Notes: generated by a model not told the origin, from the sequence alone. 64,000 nt of DNA from Desulfopila sp. IMCC35006 (GCF_005116645.1 NZ_SWCM01000009.1:162192-226191); one strand, 5' to 3'. Counted from the stretch's first letter, positions 9,811 through 17,872 are shown. Program-made: numbers and translations.

Positions 9811-10122
9811 CAGTTGACGCTACGCTCAACCGCCCTGTTAGTACCTGACAGATTATTTTCCCGGGCCATATCTTCGGTGAAGATTGCGTGCCTTCAAAAT
9901 AAGCTTTGAATTTATCGTGCAAAAGTGGTTCGATAATCGTGTTCCCAAAGTTCCTTGCTGAACTGTTTTTAGCCAATTGCGAAGACTCTTTTTGACATTT
10001 TTTTTCTGGGCGATCATTCTTGTGTCTGATACAAGGAGGTGATTCTATTCCCAGACAGAGAAGACTATCCGCCCATCATACTGCGTTCTGTTGTTTAACA
10101 CTAAATTACAGGAGGTTGAGGT
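9811..10122 (+). promoter_or_regulatory. Gene-free leader upstream of the YeiH-like gene
   Basis: No gene is seen in these 312 bases. TTGACA at 9992-9997 followed after 17 bases by CATTCT (10015-10020) is a possible promoter with a weak -10 box. AAGGAGGTGATTC at 10033-10045 matches the anti-Shine-Dalgarno region in full but has no ATG at the proper distance; the true ribosome site of the next gene is a second one, AGGAGG at 10111-10116. Confidence 0.4.
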
Positions 10123-11574
10123 ATGGCAAGCGAAGAGGGTGGATTCTTTACGAGTGAAGATTGGTGGTCGGTCTGGATCGGTCTGTTTATTTTTTTTCTG
10201 TCCCTCGGGGTCATGTCGGGAGCCGACCTGCTCGGATGGGGATTTAAAAACAATATGTGGACAGACCTGGGCAAGGTGGTTTCGCCCATTTCAAAAAACT
10301 ATGCCGGCCTTTCGGGCTGGGGATCTCTCTTTTTTACCTATGTGGCATTCACTGCCATCTTAAGTGTCGGGATAAAGGCCCTCGGGGGCAATGTCGGAAA
10401 ATTTATCTACGGCTTTACCATCATTTTCGTTCTGACATTCATCTGCGTCGTTATTGGTCATGAGGCACATATAGCCGCCAATACTCCAAAAGATCTGGAA
10501 AAATACGGTATTACCTGGTCATTAAAATTGACCGGGGAGGCGGGACTTATTGTTGCCCTGCTCGGCGGGCTGTTTATCGGCAACTTTTTTCCAGCCTTTG
10601 CCGACAGCCTGAAGGAAGCAACGCGGCCTGAGTGGTATATTAAGACGGCCATCGTCATTCTCGGGGCCCTTGTCGGGGTGAAGGCCGCAGGTGCCCTCGG
10701 GTTGGCCTCGGCTATCATGTTCCGGGGACTCTGCGCGATCATCGAAGCCTATCTTATTTATTGGGCGTTGGTCTACTGGCTGGCCAGGAAATATTTCAGA
10801 TTCAGCAAAGAATGGGCGGCACCTCTGGCATCAGGCATCTCGATCTGCGGTGTTTCCGCTGCCATTGCCACCGGGGGGGCGATCCGTGCCAGGCCGATTG
10901 TCCCGATTATGGTCTCTTCCCTGGTTGTTATTTTTGCGGTCGTGGAACTTATTTTCCTGCCCTTTGTCGCGCAGCATTTTTTATATAAGGAACCGCTGGT
11001 CGCCGGCGCCTGGATGGGACTGGCGGTAAAAACGGATGGCGCGGCAGTCGCCAGCGGCCAGATTGTCGATGCACTGATCCGAGCCAAGGCCTTTACTGAG
11101 CTGGGGATCAAATATGAGCCGGACTGGATTATGAATACCGCGACTACCGTGAAGATTTTTATTGATGTCTTCATTGGGGTCTGGGCCTTCATCCTGGCAT
11201 GGATCTGGTGTGCCTATATTGACAAAAAGCCTGGCGAGACAGTGGGAGCCGGAGAGATCTGGCGACGTTTCCCTAAATTTGTCATCGGTTATGTCTTCAC
11301 CTTTGCCTTTATGCTTGTGCTCCTCCTGCAGATTCCCTTTCTTAAAGATGCTGCCGGAACAGCTACAGGCGAGGCAAATGTCTTCCGGTCGTTCTTCTTC
11401 GCATTGACCTTTTTTTCCATAGGGCTGGTGTCAAACTTCAAGAAGCTCTGGGAAGAAGGCATTGGCCGGTTGGCCGCGGTCTATGTAATCTCTCTTTTTG
11501 GTTTTATCATCTGGATAGGACTGCTGATTTCATGGCTCTTCTTCCATGGCGTAAAACCGCCGATCATTGCTTGA
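10123..11574 (+). CDS. YeiH/UPF0324-family putative sulfate/sulfite exporter
   Basis: This 483-aa integral membrane protein has about 11-12 hydrophobic segments. The family (PF03601, YeiH) is annotated as putative sulfate exporters; the segment ICGVSAAIATGGAI (about residue 245) and the following gating-like helices match that family. AGGAGG precedes the ATG by six bases. The protein is longer than the usual 330-360 aa YeiH, with extra N-terminal hydrophobic segments and a KEATRPEWYIKTA loop before the conserved core. A 55-residue single-helix protein follows directly, suggesting a two-subunit transporter. In a sulfur-cycling host, export of sulfite, sulfate or a similar oxyanion fits, but the substrate is not proven. 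Confidence 0.75.
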   Translation: MASEEGGFFTSEDWWSVWIGLFIFFLSLGVMSGADLLGWGFKNNMWTDLGKVVSPISKNYAGLSGWGSLFFTYVAFTAILSVGIKALGGNVGKFIYGFTIIFVLTFICVVIGHEAHIAANTPKDLEKYGITWSLKLTGEAGLIVALLGGLFIGNFFPAFADSLKEATRPEWYIKTAIVILGALVGVKAAGALGLASAIMFRGLCAIIEAYLIYWALVYWLARKYFRFSKEWAAPLASGISICGVSAAIATGGAIRARPIVPIMVSSLVVIFAVVELIFLPFVAQHFLYKEPLVAGAWMGLAVKTDGAAVASGQIVDALIRAKAFTELGIKYEPDWIMNTATTVKIFIDVFIGVWAFILAWIWCAYIDKKPGETVGAGEIWRRFPKFVIGYVFTFAFMLVLLLQIPFLKDAAGTATGEANVFRSFFFALTFFSIGLVSNFKKLWEEGIGRLAAVYVISLFGFIIWIGLLISWLFFHGVKPPIIA

Positions 11575-11589
11575 TACAAGGAGGATAAA

Positions 11590-11757
11590 ATGACTGAAAA
11601 ACCGAAACTCTCCGAGGAAATCTCCCGGATGGCAGAAGAGTATGAGCCGTTGATGCCGGTGGAAAAAAAGCTCATTGCCACCAGCCTTATTCTGGGAACC
11701 ACACTCATTGGCGTGCTGCTTTACGTCAGTTATACCTTTTTTCCGGCAGGGCACTGA
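11590..11757 (+). CDS. Small single-span membrane protein, partner of the YeiH-like exporter
   Basis: This 55-residue frame has a strong AAGGAGG seven bases before its ATG and begins 15 bases after the exporter gene. The first 27 residues are charged and cytosolic in character (starting MTEKPKLSEE); the rest is one hydrophobic helix, LIATSLILGTTLIGVLLYV. I do not recognise a family. The very close spacing and perfect ribosome site make it very likely real and co-expressed with the exporter, probably as an accessory subunit. Confidence 0.7.
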   Translation: MTEKPKLSEEISRMAEEYEPLMPVEKKLIATSLILGTTLIGVLLYVSYTFFPAGH

Positions 11758-11842
11758 AAGAAACCGCTGCAGAATTCCGGGCAGAGGGCGGGTTATCCTG
11801 TTTTCTGCCGTGTTTTTTATAAATATTCAATATGGTACGACC

Positions 11843-12094
11843 ATGGAATATGATGAAATTCGGATAACGACGCGACGGGAGATTGTCATCTGTGAGAAGG
11901 CGATCAAAAAACTTGAAAATGTTGTCAAATCCATGGAGAAAAAATACTCTCTGCACACCAGTCAATTTCTGCGTGATTTTGATCCGCAGACCAGCCAGAC
12001 AAACAGTGAGTTGCGTGTCTGGCACGACAGCTGCCGCGCTCTTGAACGCTGGCAGGAACGCCTGTCCAGCCACCGGCAGATAATGGAGATGTAA
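11843..12094 (+). CDS. Hypothetical small helical protein
   Basis: This frame gives 83 residues from ATG 11843. The product is charged and strongly helical (for example CEKAIKKLENVVKSMEKKY), likely a short coiled coil, with no membrane segment and no motif I recognise. There is no clear ribosome site, and the open frame continues upstream to 11675, so the start is uncertain. It ends shortly before a GC-rich hairpin at 12111-12135. It might be a real small gene at the end of the exporter operon. Confidence 0.45.
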   Translation: MEYDEIRITTRREIVICEKAIKKLENVVKSMEKKYSLHTSQFLRDFDPQTSQTNSELRVWHDSCRALERWQERLSSHRQIMEM

Positions 12095-12110
12095 ATCACG
12101 GGGCGAATGA

Positions 12111-12135
12111 CCTGACATCCTGTCCGGATGTCAGG
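12111..12135 (+). terminator. GC-rich hairpin, possible terminator without T-run
   Basis: CCTGACATCC (12111-12120) and GGATGTCAGG (12126-12135) form a perfect 10-bp stem with a five-base loop. No T-run follows, so factor-independent termination is doubtful. It separates the exporter region from the MarR-controlled operon. Confidence 0.4.
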
Positions 12136-12226
12136 CCGGGGATTCGAAGCCGCTTGCTCAGGTTCTGATGGAGAGCAAGCAGTCGCGGCCAGGCAGTCAC
12201 TTCTCACGCATCATCCAATCATAATG

Positions 12227-12258
12227 TGTCTTGACATCAAGATATACTGTTCTATCTT
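12227..12258 (+). promoter_or_regulatory. Promoter with overlapping MhqR-like operator 1
   Basis: TTGACA at 12231-12236 and TATCTT at 12253-12258, 16 bases apart, form a sigma70-type promoter. The -35 box lies inside an 18-bp operator at 12227-12244 whose core TCTTGACATCAAGA is a perfect inverted repeat. The layout resembles the MhqR box of Bacillus (TATCT..AGATA arms). A bound MarR-family repressor would block RNA polymerase here. Confidence 0.65.
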
Positions 12259-12269
12259 ATATCTCCATC

Positions 12270-12287
12270 AGGAGCAGTAAGGCTCCT
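12270..12287 (+). promoter_or_regulatory. Leader hairpin
   Basis: AGGAGC (12270-12275) and GCTCCT (12282-12287) form a 6-bp stem just downstream of the expected transcription start. Its role is unknown; it is too weak for a terminator. Confidence 0.3.
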
Positions 12288-12323
12288 TATTTGAAAGATA
12301 ACAAACACAGAACAATAATTTTT

Positions 12324-12341
12324 TATCTTGATTTAAAGATA
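12324..12341 (+). promoter_or_regulatory. MhqR-like operator 2
   Basis: TATCTTGATTTAAAGATA is an 18-bp inverted repeat (arms TATCTT/AAGATA) nearly identical to operator 1 and placed six bases before the dioxygenase start. Two such sites would allow cooperative repression by the MarR-family protein encoded downstream. Confidence 0.6.
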
Positions 12342-12346
12342 TATAT

Positions 12347-13327
12347 ATGGTGATTGAGATGAACAGCAGAAAAACAATTCAGGGTATTCACCACATTACC
12401 GCTATCGCCGGTTCAGCCGGCGAGAATGTTGCCTTCTATGAAAACGTTCTTGGCCTGCGGCTGGTGAAGCAGACGGTCAATTTCGACGATCCTTTTACGT
12501 ACCACCTCTATTTCGGCGATCAGCAAGGAAATCCGGGTACCATTCTGACATTTTTCCCCTGGCAGGCAATGTCCCCGGGCAGAAACGGTGCAGGAATGGT
12601 AACGGCCACCGCCTTCGAAATTCCAGTCGGCTCTGCCACATACTGGCAGGAACGCTTGCTCCACCATTCTATCGCCACACGTTCCGAACAACGATTTGGC
12701 GAGGAGGTCATCCGCTTTTCAGATCCCCATGGACTGCCTCTCGAACTGATAGCCGCAGGGCAACCGGCTGCCGTGGCCAACACCTCGGGCAACCCTGCTC
12801 CTGATTATTCGATCAAAGGTTTTCATTCGGCAACCGCAACCCTTACAAGCCTTAAGGGCACCAGTGCGTTATTGATGAACTCCCTGGGCATGGAACTGCA
12901 TGTTCAGGACGGCAGGCGATATCGTTTTAGCATGAAGAACGATACCTCCCGTGGCCTTTTCTATGATCTGGTTATTGATCCCAAGGCAGCAAAAGGCCGG
13001 CAGGGAAGCGGCACAGTGCATCACATCGCCTTCAGGACCCGTGATGACGAGGAACAGCTGCTCTGGCAACGCTCTCTGCTGGAGGATGGCTATCCTGTAA
13101 CCGAGGTACGAAACAGAAAATATTTCAAGTCGATATATTTTCATGAGCCCGGGGGCGTTCTCTTTGAGCTTGCCACCGATCCGCCAGGTTTTGCCGTGGA
13201 CGAACCACCGGAGCACCTCGGCCGGGCACTCCAGCTGCCGGATGACTATGAGCATATGCGTTCCGAGATCGAGAACAATCTTCCACCGTTGCGTGAAGAT
13301 GCAGCAAGTCCGCTTACTGCATCATGA
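12347..13327 (+). CDS. VOC-family ring-cleaving dioxygenase (MhqO/MhqE-like)
   Basis: This 326-aa protein has two glyoxalase/VOC domains and belongs to the extradiol-type dioxygenases induced by quinones and hydroquinones. The N-terminal domain starts IQGIHHITAIAG with a metal His, and the C-terminal domain contains GTVHHIAFRTRDD and PGGVLFELATDPPGF, which supply further His and Glu ligands. ATG 12347 or 12359 could be the start; neither has a strong ribosome site. It is the first gene of a four-gene operon (dioxygenase, MarR regulator, isochorismatase-like hydrolase, monooxygenase-like protein) under two operators. Role inferred: cleavage of quinone-derived electrophiles. Confidence 0.85.
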   Translation: MVIEMNSRKTIQGIHHITAIAGSAGENVAFYENVLGLRLVKQTVNFDDPFTYHLYFGDQQGNPGTILTFFPWQAMSPGRNGAGMVTATAFEIPVGSATYWQERLLHHSIATRSEQRFGEEVIRFSDPHGLPLELIAAGQPAAVANTSGNPAPDYSIKGFHSATATLTSLKGTSALLMNSLGMELHVQDGRRYRFSMKNDTSRGLFYDLVIDPKAAKGRQGSGTVHHIAFRTRDDEEQLLWQRSLLEDGYPVTEVRNRKYFKSIYFHEPGGVLFELATDPPGFAVDEPPEHLGRALQLPDDYEHMRSEIENNLPPLREDAASPLTAS

Positions 13328-13394
13328 GTCTCGCTTGAACCAGTTCAGAAAAGGCAATTTTATCATTGGTGGGCAGAAGAGGAGCTATTGAACC

Positions 13395-13829
13395 ATGAAA
13401 AATGGCGCGTATATCAGACTTATTTTGGGCAAGGCCAGTCAGGCCATTGAGCGGGTTGACAGAAAAAGCATAACCAGAACGGATCTGAATGTAAGCGACT
13501 TCAGTATATTAGAGGCATTGCTGCATAAAGGACCGATGCCTATCAACACCGTCGGCGAAAAGGTGCTGTTAACAAGCGGTTCGATGACGGCCGCAGCAAA
13601 CAGGCTGGAAGCAAAGGGATTGGTGGAACGAATCCGGGATCCCCTGGATGGTCGCAGCTTCTATCTGCACTTAACCAAACCGGGACTCGAATTAATCCGG
13701 AGCGCCTATCGAAGACACAGTCAAAATCTGGAAAATATTTTTACCTGCCTCGATGAAAAGGAACGGGATGAGCTTGTCCGTCTTCTCAAGAAGGTGGGAT
13801 ACCATGCTCTGCAGGTTGAAGCGGAGTAG
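13395..13829 (+). CDS. MarR-family repressor, MhqR-like
   Basis: This 144-aa winged-helix protein is probably the repressor of its own operon. The DNA-binding part reads LNVSDFSILEALLHKGPMPI then VLLTSGSMTAAANRLEAKGL, followed by a wing with RDPLDGRSFYL; this pattern, including the hydrophobic LNVSDFSILEALLHKG helix, is close to MhqR/YodB-neighbour regulators. AGAGGAG precedes the ATG. It lies 67 bases after the dioxygenase gene. Two palindromes of MhqR-box type lie in the operon promoter. The inducer is likely a quinone or similar electrophile, by analogy. Confidence 0.85.
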   Translation: MKNGAYIRLILGKASQAIERVDRKSITRTDLNVSDFSILEALLHKGPMPINTVGEKVLLTSGSMTAAANRLEAKGLVERIRDPLDGRSFYLHLTKPGLELIRSAYRRHSQNLENIFTCLDEKERDELVRLLKKVGYHALQVEAE

Positions 13830-13910
13830 AGAAAGACAGCGCTGGAATCGTTTCTTGATTAACAAAGTGCTGGTTAGCCGTATGCAAAACAAATCATTTG
13901 GAGAATCGAA

Positions 13911-14594
13911 ATGAATAAAAATAAATTAGAGGTTCTAACTCCGGAAAATTGTCAGCTGATATTTATCGATCATCAGCCGCAGATGGCTTTCGGTGTACAG
14001 AGCATCGATCGCCAGACCCTTAAGAACAATGTCATTGGACTCGCAAAAGCAGCTAAGATATTCAATATTCCAACGACTATCACTACAGTTGAAACCGAGA
14101 GTTTCTCCGGCCACACATACCCGGAACTGCTTGATGTGTTCCCGAATGCACCCCTGCTTGAGCGAACCTCAATGAACTCATGGGACGATCAGAAAGTCCG
14201 GGACGCACTGGCCAAAAACGACCGGAAAAAAGTTGTCGTCTCAGGCCTCTGGACGGAGGTGTGCAACTGCACTTTTGCATTGTCCGCCATGCTCGAAGGA
14301 AACTATGAGATCTACATGGTTGCCGACGCCTCAGGGGGTACATCTCTTGATGCCCATAACTACGCCATGGATCGTATGGTGCAGGCCGGAGTTGTGCCGA
14401 TGACCTGGCAGCAGGTACTGCTCGAATGGCAGCGCGACTGGGCAAAAAAAGACACCTACAATGCGACAATCGCTCTGGTACAGGAGCATAGCGGTGCATA
14501 TGGTATGGGTGTGGATTATGCGTATACAATGGTCCACAAGGCAGAGCCTCGAGGTAATTTTAAAGGCGATACGATTCCGCCCAAAGCGGCGTGA
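13911..14594 (+). CDS. Isochorismatase-like hydrolase (YcaC-like)
   Basis: This 227-aa protein has the cysteine-hydrolase fold of YcaC and related amidases. The catalytic triad is visible as Asp in LIFIDHQPQM, Lys in KKVVVSGLWT and the nucleophile Cys in GLWTEVCNC. GGAG lies a few bases before the ATG. It is the third gene of the MarR-controlled operon. A C-terminal extension (about residues 180-227) is longer than in classic isochorismatases, as in YcaC-type proteins. The substrate is unknown; a detoxifying role is suggested by neighbours. Confidence 0.82.
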   Translation: MNKNKLEVLTPENCQLIFIDHQPQMAFGVQSIDRQTLKNNVIGLAKAAKIFNIPTTITTVETESFSGHTYPELLDVFPNAPLLERTSMNSWDDQKVRDALAKNDRKKVVVSGLWTEVCNCTFALSAMLEGNYEIYMVADASGGTSLDAHNYAMDRMVQAGVVPMTWQQVLLEWQRDWAKKDTYNATIALVQEHSGAYGMGVDYAYTMVHKAEPRGNFKGDTIPPKAA

Positions 14595-14654
14595 CGGACA
14601 GGTGCCCAGGGCGCGATACTCTTGCCGCCGCGCCCGGGCAAAGAGAGGGTTACT

Positions 14655-15233
14655 TTGACTCCTGCTAGAGAAACATTACATCCGACGGAAAAAGGCGCCA
14701 CCGTTGTTATTACCCATCGTGTGCATCCCGGAAAAGAGTCCCTGTACGACGACTGGCTGAATGAGATCGGTCCTCTGTGCAGAAGTTCTGCAGGGCTCCT
14801 CGATTGGCAGATTATCCGTCCCATTGCCGGTCTTACCGCGACATATACGGTAATCATTCGTTTTGATGCCCGGGAGAATCTGGAGAACTGGATGCATTCC
14901 CCGCAACGGAAACGACTTATAGAACAGGTACGGCCCCTTCTGGCGACTGAGGACGACTTTACCATCCGCAGCGGGCTCGATTTCTGGTTCACACCAGAAG
15001 GAGCTCATGCCAGGATTCCCGTGCGATGGAAACAATTTCTCATTACCTGGTCGGCCATCTACCCGCTAGTGCTCGGCGTACCGTTGGTCGTGGTGCCACT
15101 GCTGCGCCAGCTTGGAATCCCGCGGGATCGTTTCCTGGACACCCTGGTTATTACCGGTTTGATTGTCTCCCTCATGGTCTACCTGGTAATGCCGCGTTAC
15201 ACCAAATTCGTCAAACACTGGCTGTTTCGGTGA
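14655..15233 (+). CDS. Antibiotic-biosynthesis-monooxygenase (ABM) domain protein with two membrane helices
   Basis: This 192-aa protein starts at TTG 14655, chosen because GAGAGG lies six bases upstream. Residues about 15-105 form a dimeric alpha/beta-barrel ABM domain (VVITHRVHPGKESLYDDWL; LDWQIIRP), a fold used by quinol monooxygenases and haem-degrading enzymes. The C-terminal 80 residues contain two hydrophobic helices (WSAIYPLVLGVPLVVVPLL and TLVITGLIVSLMVYLVM), so the protein is membrane-anchored. As the last gene of the MarR operon, it may oxidise or bind membrane quinones. Enzyme activity is not certain. Confidence 0.75.
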   Translation: MTPARETLHPTEKGATVVITHRVHPGKESLYDDWLNEIGPLCRSSAGLLDWQIIRPIAGLTATYTVIIRFDARENLENWMHSPQRKRLIEQVRPLLATEDDFTIRSGLDFWFTPEGAHARIPVRWKQFLITWSAIYPLVLGVPLVVVPLLRQLGIPRDRFLDTLVITGLIVSLMVYLVMPRYTKFVKHWLFR

Positions 15234-15264
15234 TGACCAATCCCGGAGAAGGAGGAACAAAATG

Positions 15265-15440
15265 AAATTGTGATTACCACTATACCTCAGCTAAATGTGG
15301 ATAGGAGGTGCCCTTTTCACGGACGCCATAAACCATCCCTGGGGGGATTGACCGCAGCCATCCAGGCTGTGGAACACCCGTGCAACGGGCAGCTCATATC
15401 CATCCGGACCTTCTAAGCTGAACTTTAATGGTAATCACTA
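15265..15440. repeat. Nested-hairpin interspersed element, copy 1
   Basis: About 175 bases fold into nested inverted repeats: GTGATTACCA (15270-15279) with TGGTAATCAC (15429-15438), an inner imperfect arm pair near 15297-15323 and 15380-15404, and CAGCC/GGCTG around 15355-15369. The block 15321-15346 (a T/C-rich run ending in six G) is the reverse complement of a block in copy 2 near 19969-19995. A perfect GGAGGAACAAA ribosome site plus ATG AAA TTG TGA lies exactly at its left edge (15251-15273). No gene is seen between 15234 and 15548. Confidence 0.6.
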
Positions 15441-15548
15441 ATCCAATTCAATTTTTCTGCATGCTTTTGCAAAATGGTTATTTTTTCATAATCGATCTGC
15501 CCCGAAACTCAGCCTAAGAGTCGCAATGATCACCCGGGAAAAAAGAAT

Positions 15549-16634
15549 ATGGACACCCCCCTGACTATCAAGCGGATTCACCACGTTGAATTCATTGTCG
15601 GCAACGCCCTGCAGGCGGCGTACTTCTATCGTAAAACTTTCGGCTTTAACCAGACCGGCTATCTCGGGCCGGAAACAGGCCACCCCGGCTGTGCTTCATA
15701 CGTCCTTGAACAGGACCGCATCCGGCTGGTATTCACCACCCCGCTCAGCCATGAGGACCCGCGGAATGTGTTCCTGCTTCTGCACAGTGACGGGGTCAAG
15801 GATATCAGTTTTGAGGTGGATGATGTGGACGCATCCTATCAGGAGGCAGTAAGACGCGGCGCCGCCTCCGCCCTGGCGCCAAAGGACCTGCAGGACGAAA
15901 ACGGCAGGGTGCGCGTTGCAGCTGTCCGCACCTTTGGCGATGTCATCCACACTTTTGTCTCCACCAGGGGCTTTAAAGGCAGTTTTTTACCGGGATACCA
16001 CCCGACGCAGGTCGAGGGCGAAGATCTCGGTTTTACCCGGATAGATCATATTGTGGCCAACGTCGAGGATCGGCAGATGGACAGATGGTGTGACTATTAC
16101 GCCAGAGTCTTCGGTTTCCATCAGTTTGTCTCCTATGACGACAAGGATATCTCCACCGAATTCTCCGCACTGCGCTCAAAAGTCATGGCCAACGAGACGC
16201 GAAACATCAAGCTGCCCATCAACGAACCGGCGGCAGGAAAGAACAAGAGCCAGATCCAGGAATATATCGATTTCAACTACAGTGCCGGGGTACAGCATAT
16301 TGCCCTTTACACCCCGGACATCCTGACCACTGTCCGTAAACTTCGGAAAAACGGCATCAATTTCCTCACCATTCCCAAAAGCTATTATGACGGCGTCTGG
16401 GACCGGGTGGGAGACATCAAAGAAGATCGCGAGCAGATACGTAAACACAATATCCTGGTGGACAGGGACGAAAACGGCTACCTCCTGCAGATTTTCACCA
16501 AGCCGGTGCAGAACAGGCCGACACTGTTTCTGGAGGTTATCCAGCGGGCTGGCTGCGAGAGCTTTGGCAAGGGCAATTTCAAGGCATTGTTCCAATCCAT
16601 TGAACTGGAGCAGAAGCGCAGAGGCAATCTTTAG
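15549..16634 (+). CDS. hppD: 4-hydroxyphenylpyruvate dioxygenase
   Basis: It converts 4-hydroxyphenylpyruvate and oxygen to homogentisate, the first committed step of aerobic tyrosine breakdown; 361 aa, cytoplasmic, Fe(II). The iron ligands of the 2-His-1-Glu triad are visible: His in FTRIDHIVANV, His in GVQHIALYT and Glu in TLFLEVIQR. The C-terminal helix ends SFGKGNFKALFQSIELEQ..RRGNL, a strong family signature that gates the active site. It is first in a three-gene set with homogentisate dioxygenase and fumarylacetoacetase. Confidence 0.95.
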   Translation: MDTPLTIKRIHHVEFIVGNALQAAYFYRKTFGFNQTGYLGPETGHPGCASYVLEQDRIRLVFTTPLSHEDPRNVFLLLHSDGVKDISFEVDDVDASYQEAVRRGAASALAPKDLQDENGRVRVAAVRTFGDVIHTFVSTRGFKGSFLPGYHPTQVEGEDLGFTRIDHIVANVEDRQMDRWCDYYARVFGFHQFVSYDDKDISTEFSALRSKVMANETRNIKLPINEPAAGKNKSQIQEYIDFNYSAGVQHIALYTPDILTTVRKLRKNGINFLTIPKSYYDGVWDRVGDIKEDREQIRKHNILVDRDENGYLLQIFTKPVQNRPTLFLEVIQRAGCESFGKGNFKALFQSIELEQKRRGNL

Positions 16635-16695
16635 GAGCCTGTCCTGGCTGCTCCCTCCCCGGCCACGCGTTATTCATTCAGCTCAGGAGAACACC

Positions 16696-17856
16696 ATGGT
16701 CTACTACCACAAGCTGGGATCGATTCCCCATAAACGCCACACTGCCTTTCGCCAGAAAAACGGCAGGATACATCAGGAGCATTTGCTCGGCAACGGGTTT
16801 CACGGCATCAAGTCCCTGCTGTATACCTTACGCCCTCCCACCGAGCTGAAAGGGGTGGAACGGATCAGGGACATCACCTGGGAACCGGAGAGCGACCCCA
16901 CCCTGCGCCTCAGACACCTGAAAACCCACAGCCTTGCTTCCGCCGGGAAAAGCCCGGTACTGGACCGAACCCCGCTGCTGTTCAACGATGATGTCGGCAT
17001 CTCCCTTGCCCGCCCGGCAGCCGGCGAGGACGTTTATTATCGCAACGGCCAGGGAGATGAGATTGTCTTTGTGACCGAGGGCGAGGGCGTGCTCGAATCA
17101 CAGATGGGCGAGATTGACTTCAGCCAGGGCGATTATCTGGTCATCCCCAAAGGGATCATCCACCGCTATCGCCTCAAAACTCTGGACAATATTTTCTTTA
17201 TCATCGAGAGCAGAGGGTATGTGCGCAGTCCCGCCCGGTACCGCAATACGCACGGCCAGCTGCTGGAACACAGTCCCTATTGCGAACGGGATATCCGCCC
17301 CCCTTCAAGGCTTGTCACCAAGGAGACAACGGATGAGGTTCCCATTATGGTGAAGAGCAGAAATGGTCTGCAGCGCATGATTCTTAACCACCACCCCTTC
17401 GATACGGTCGGCTGGGACGGATATTATTACCCGTGGGCCTTCAATATTCGCGATTTCGAACCGATTACCGGTCGTATTCACCAGCCGCCGCCGGTCCATC
17501 AGACCTTTGAAGGAGACGGCTTTGTCGTCTGCTCCTTTGTGCCGAGACTCTTTGATTATCACCCCGAATCCATCCCCGCGCCGTATAACCACTCAAATAT
17601 CGGCTCCGACGAGGCTATCTATTACTGCAGTGAAGAGTTCATGAGCAGAAAGGGCATTGAATGCGGCTCGATAACCCTGCACCCGGATGGCATGCCCCAT
17701 GGTCCCCACCCCGGCAAAGCCGAGGCATCAATCGGCGTGAAGGAGACCAAAGAGACGGCGGTAATGGTCGACACCTTCAAACCGCTTTTTGTGGCCAAAG
17801 CAGCTCTTGCCTGTGAAGATAAAGACTACCAGACTTCCTGGCTGGAACGGCAGTAA
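16696..17856 (+). CDS. hmgA: Homogentisate 1,2-dioxygenase
   Basis: It opens the ring of homogentisate to 4-maleylacetoacetate; 386 aa from ATG 16696, preceded by AGGAGA. The protein is a cupin with C-terminal iron site: FDYHPESIPAPYNHSN and LHPDGMPHGPHPG supply the His and Glu ligands. Length is shorter than the roughly 430-aa mammalian/pseudomonad form and fits the shorter bacterial group. The open frame continues upstream through the end of hppD, but those residues are not conserved. It lies 61 bases after hppD and 16 bases before the fumarylacetoacetase gene, so the three are one operon. Confidence 0.92.
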   Translation: MVYYHKLGSIPHKRHTAFRQKNGRIHQEHLLGNGFHGIKSLLYTLRPPTELKGVERIRDITWEPESDPTLRLRHLKTHSLASAGKSPVLDRTPLLFNDDVGISLARPAAGEDVYYRNGQGDEIVFVTEGEGVLESQMGEIDFSQGDYLVIPKGIIHRYRLKTLDNIFFIIESRGYVRSPARYRNTHGQLLEHSPYCERDIRPPSRLVTKETTDEVPIMVKSRNGLQRMILNHHPFDTVGWDGYYYPWAFNIRDFEPITGRIHQPPPVHQTFEGDGFVVCSFVPRLFDYHPESIPAPYNHSNIGSDEAIYYCSEEFMSRKGIECGSITLHPDGMPHGPHPGKAEASIGVKETKETAVMVDTFKPLFVAKAALACEDKDYQTSWLERQ

Positions 17857-17872
17857 TTGTGGAGCCTGATCT

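Noticed and set aside
9990..10110. Leader peptide gene before the exporter
   Set aside because: The strong ribosome site at 10033-10045 has no ATG/GTG/TTG at a proper distance; only an ATT start would fit, so I do not call a gene.
12136..12160. tRNA-like TTCGAAGCC segment
   Set aside because: It lacks acceptor and anticodon arms; no cloverleaf can be drawn around it.
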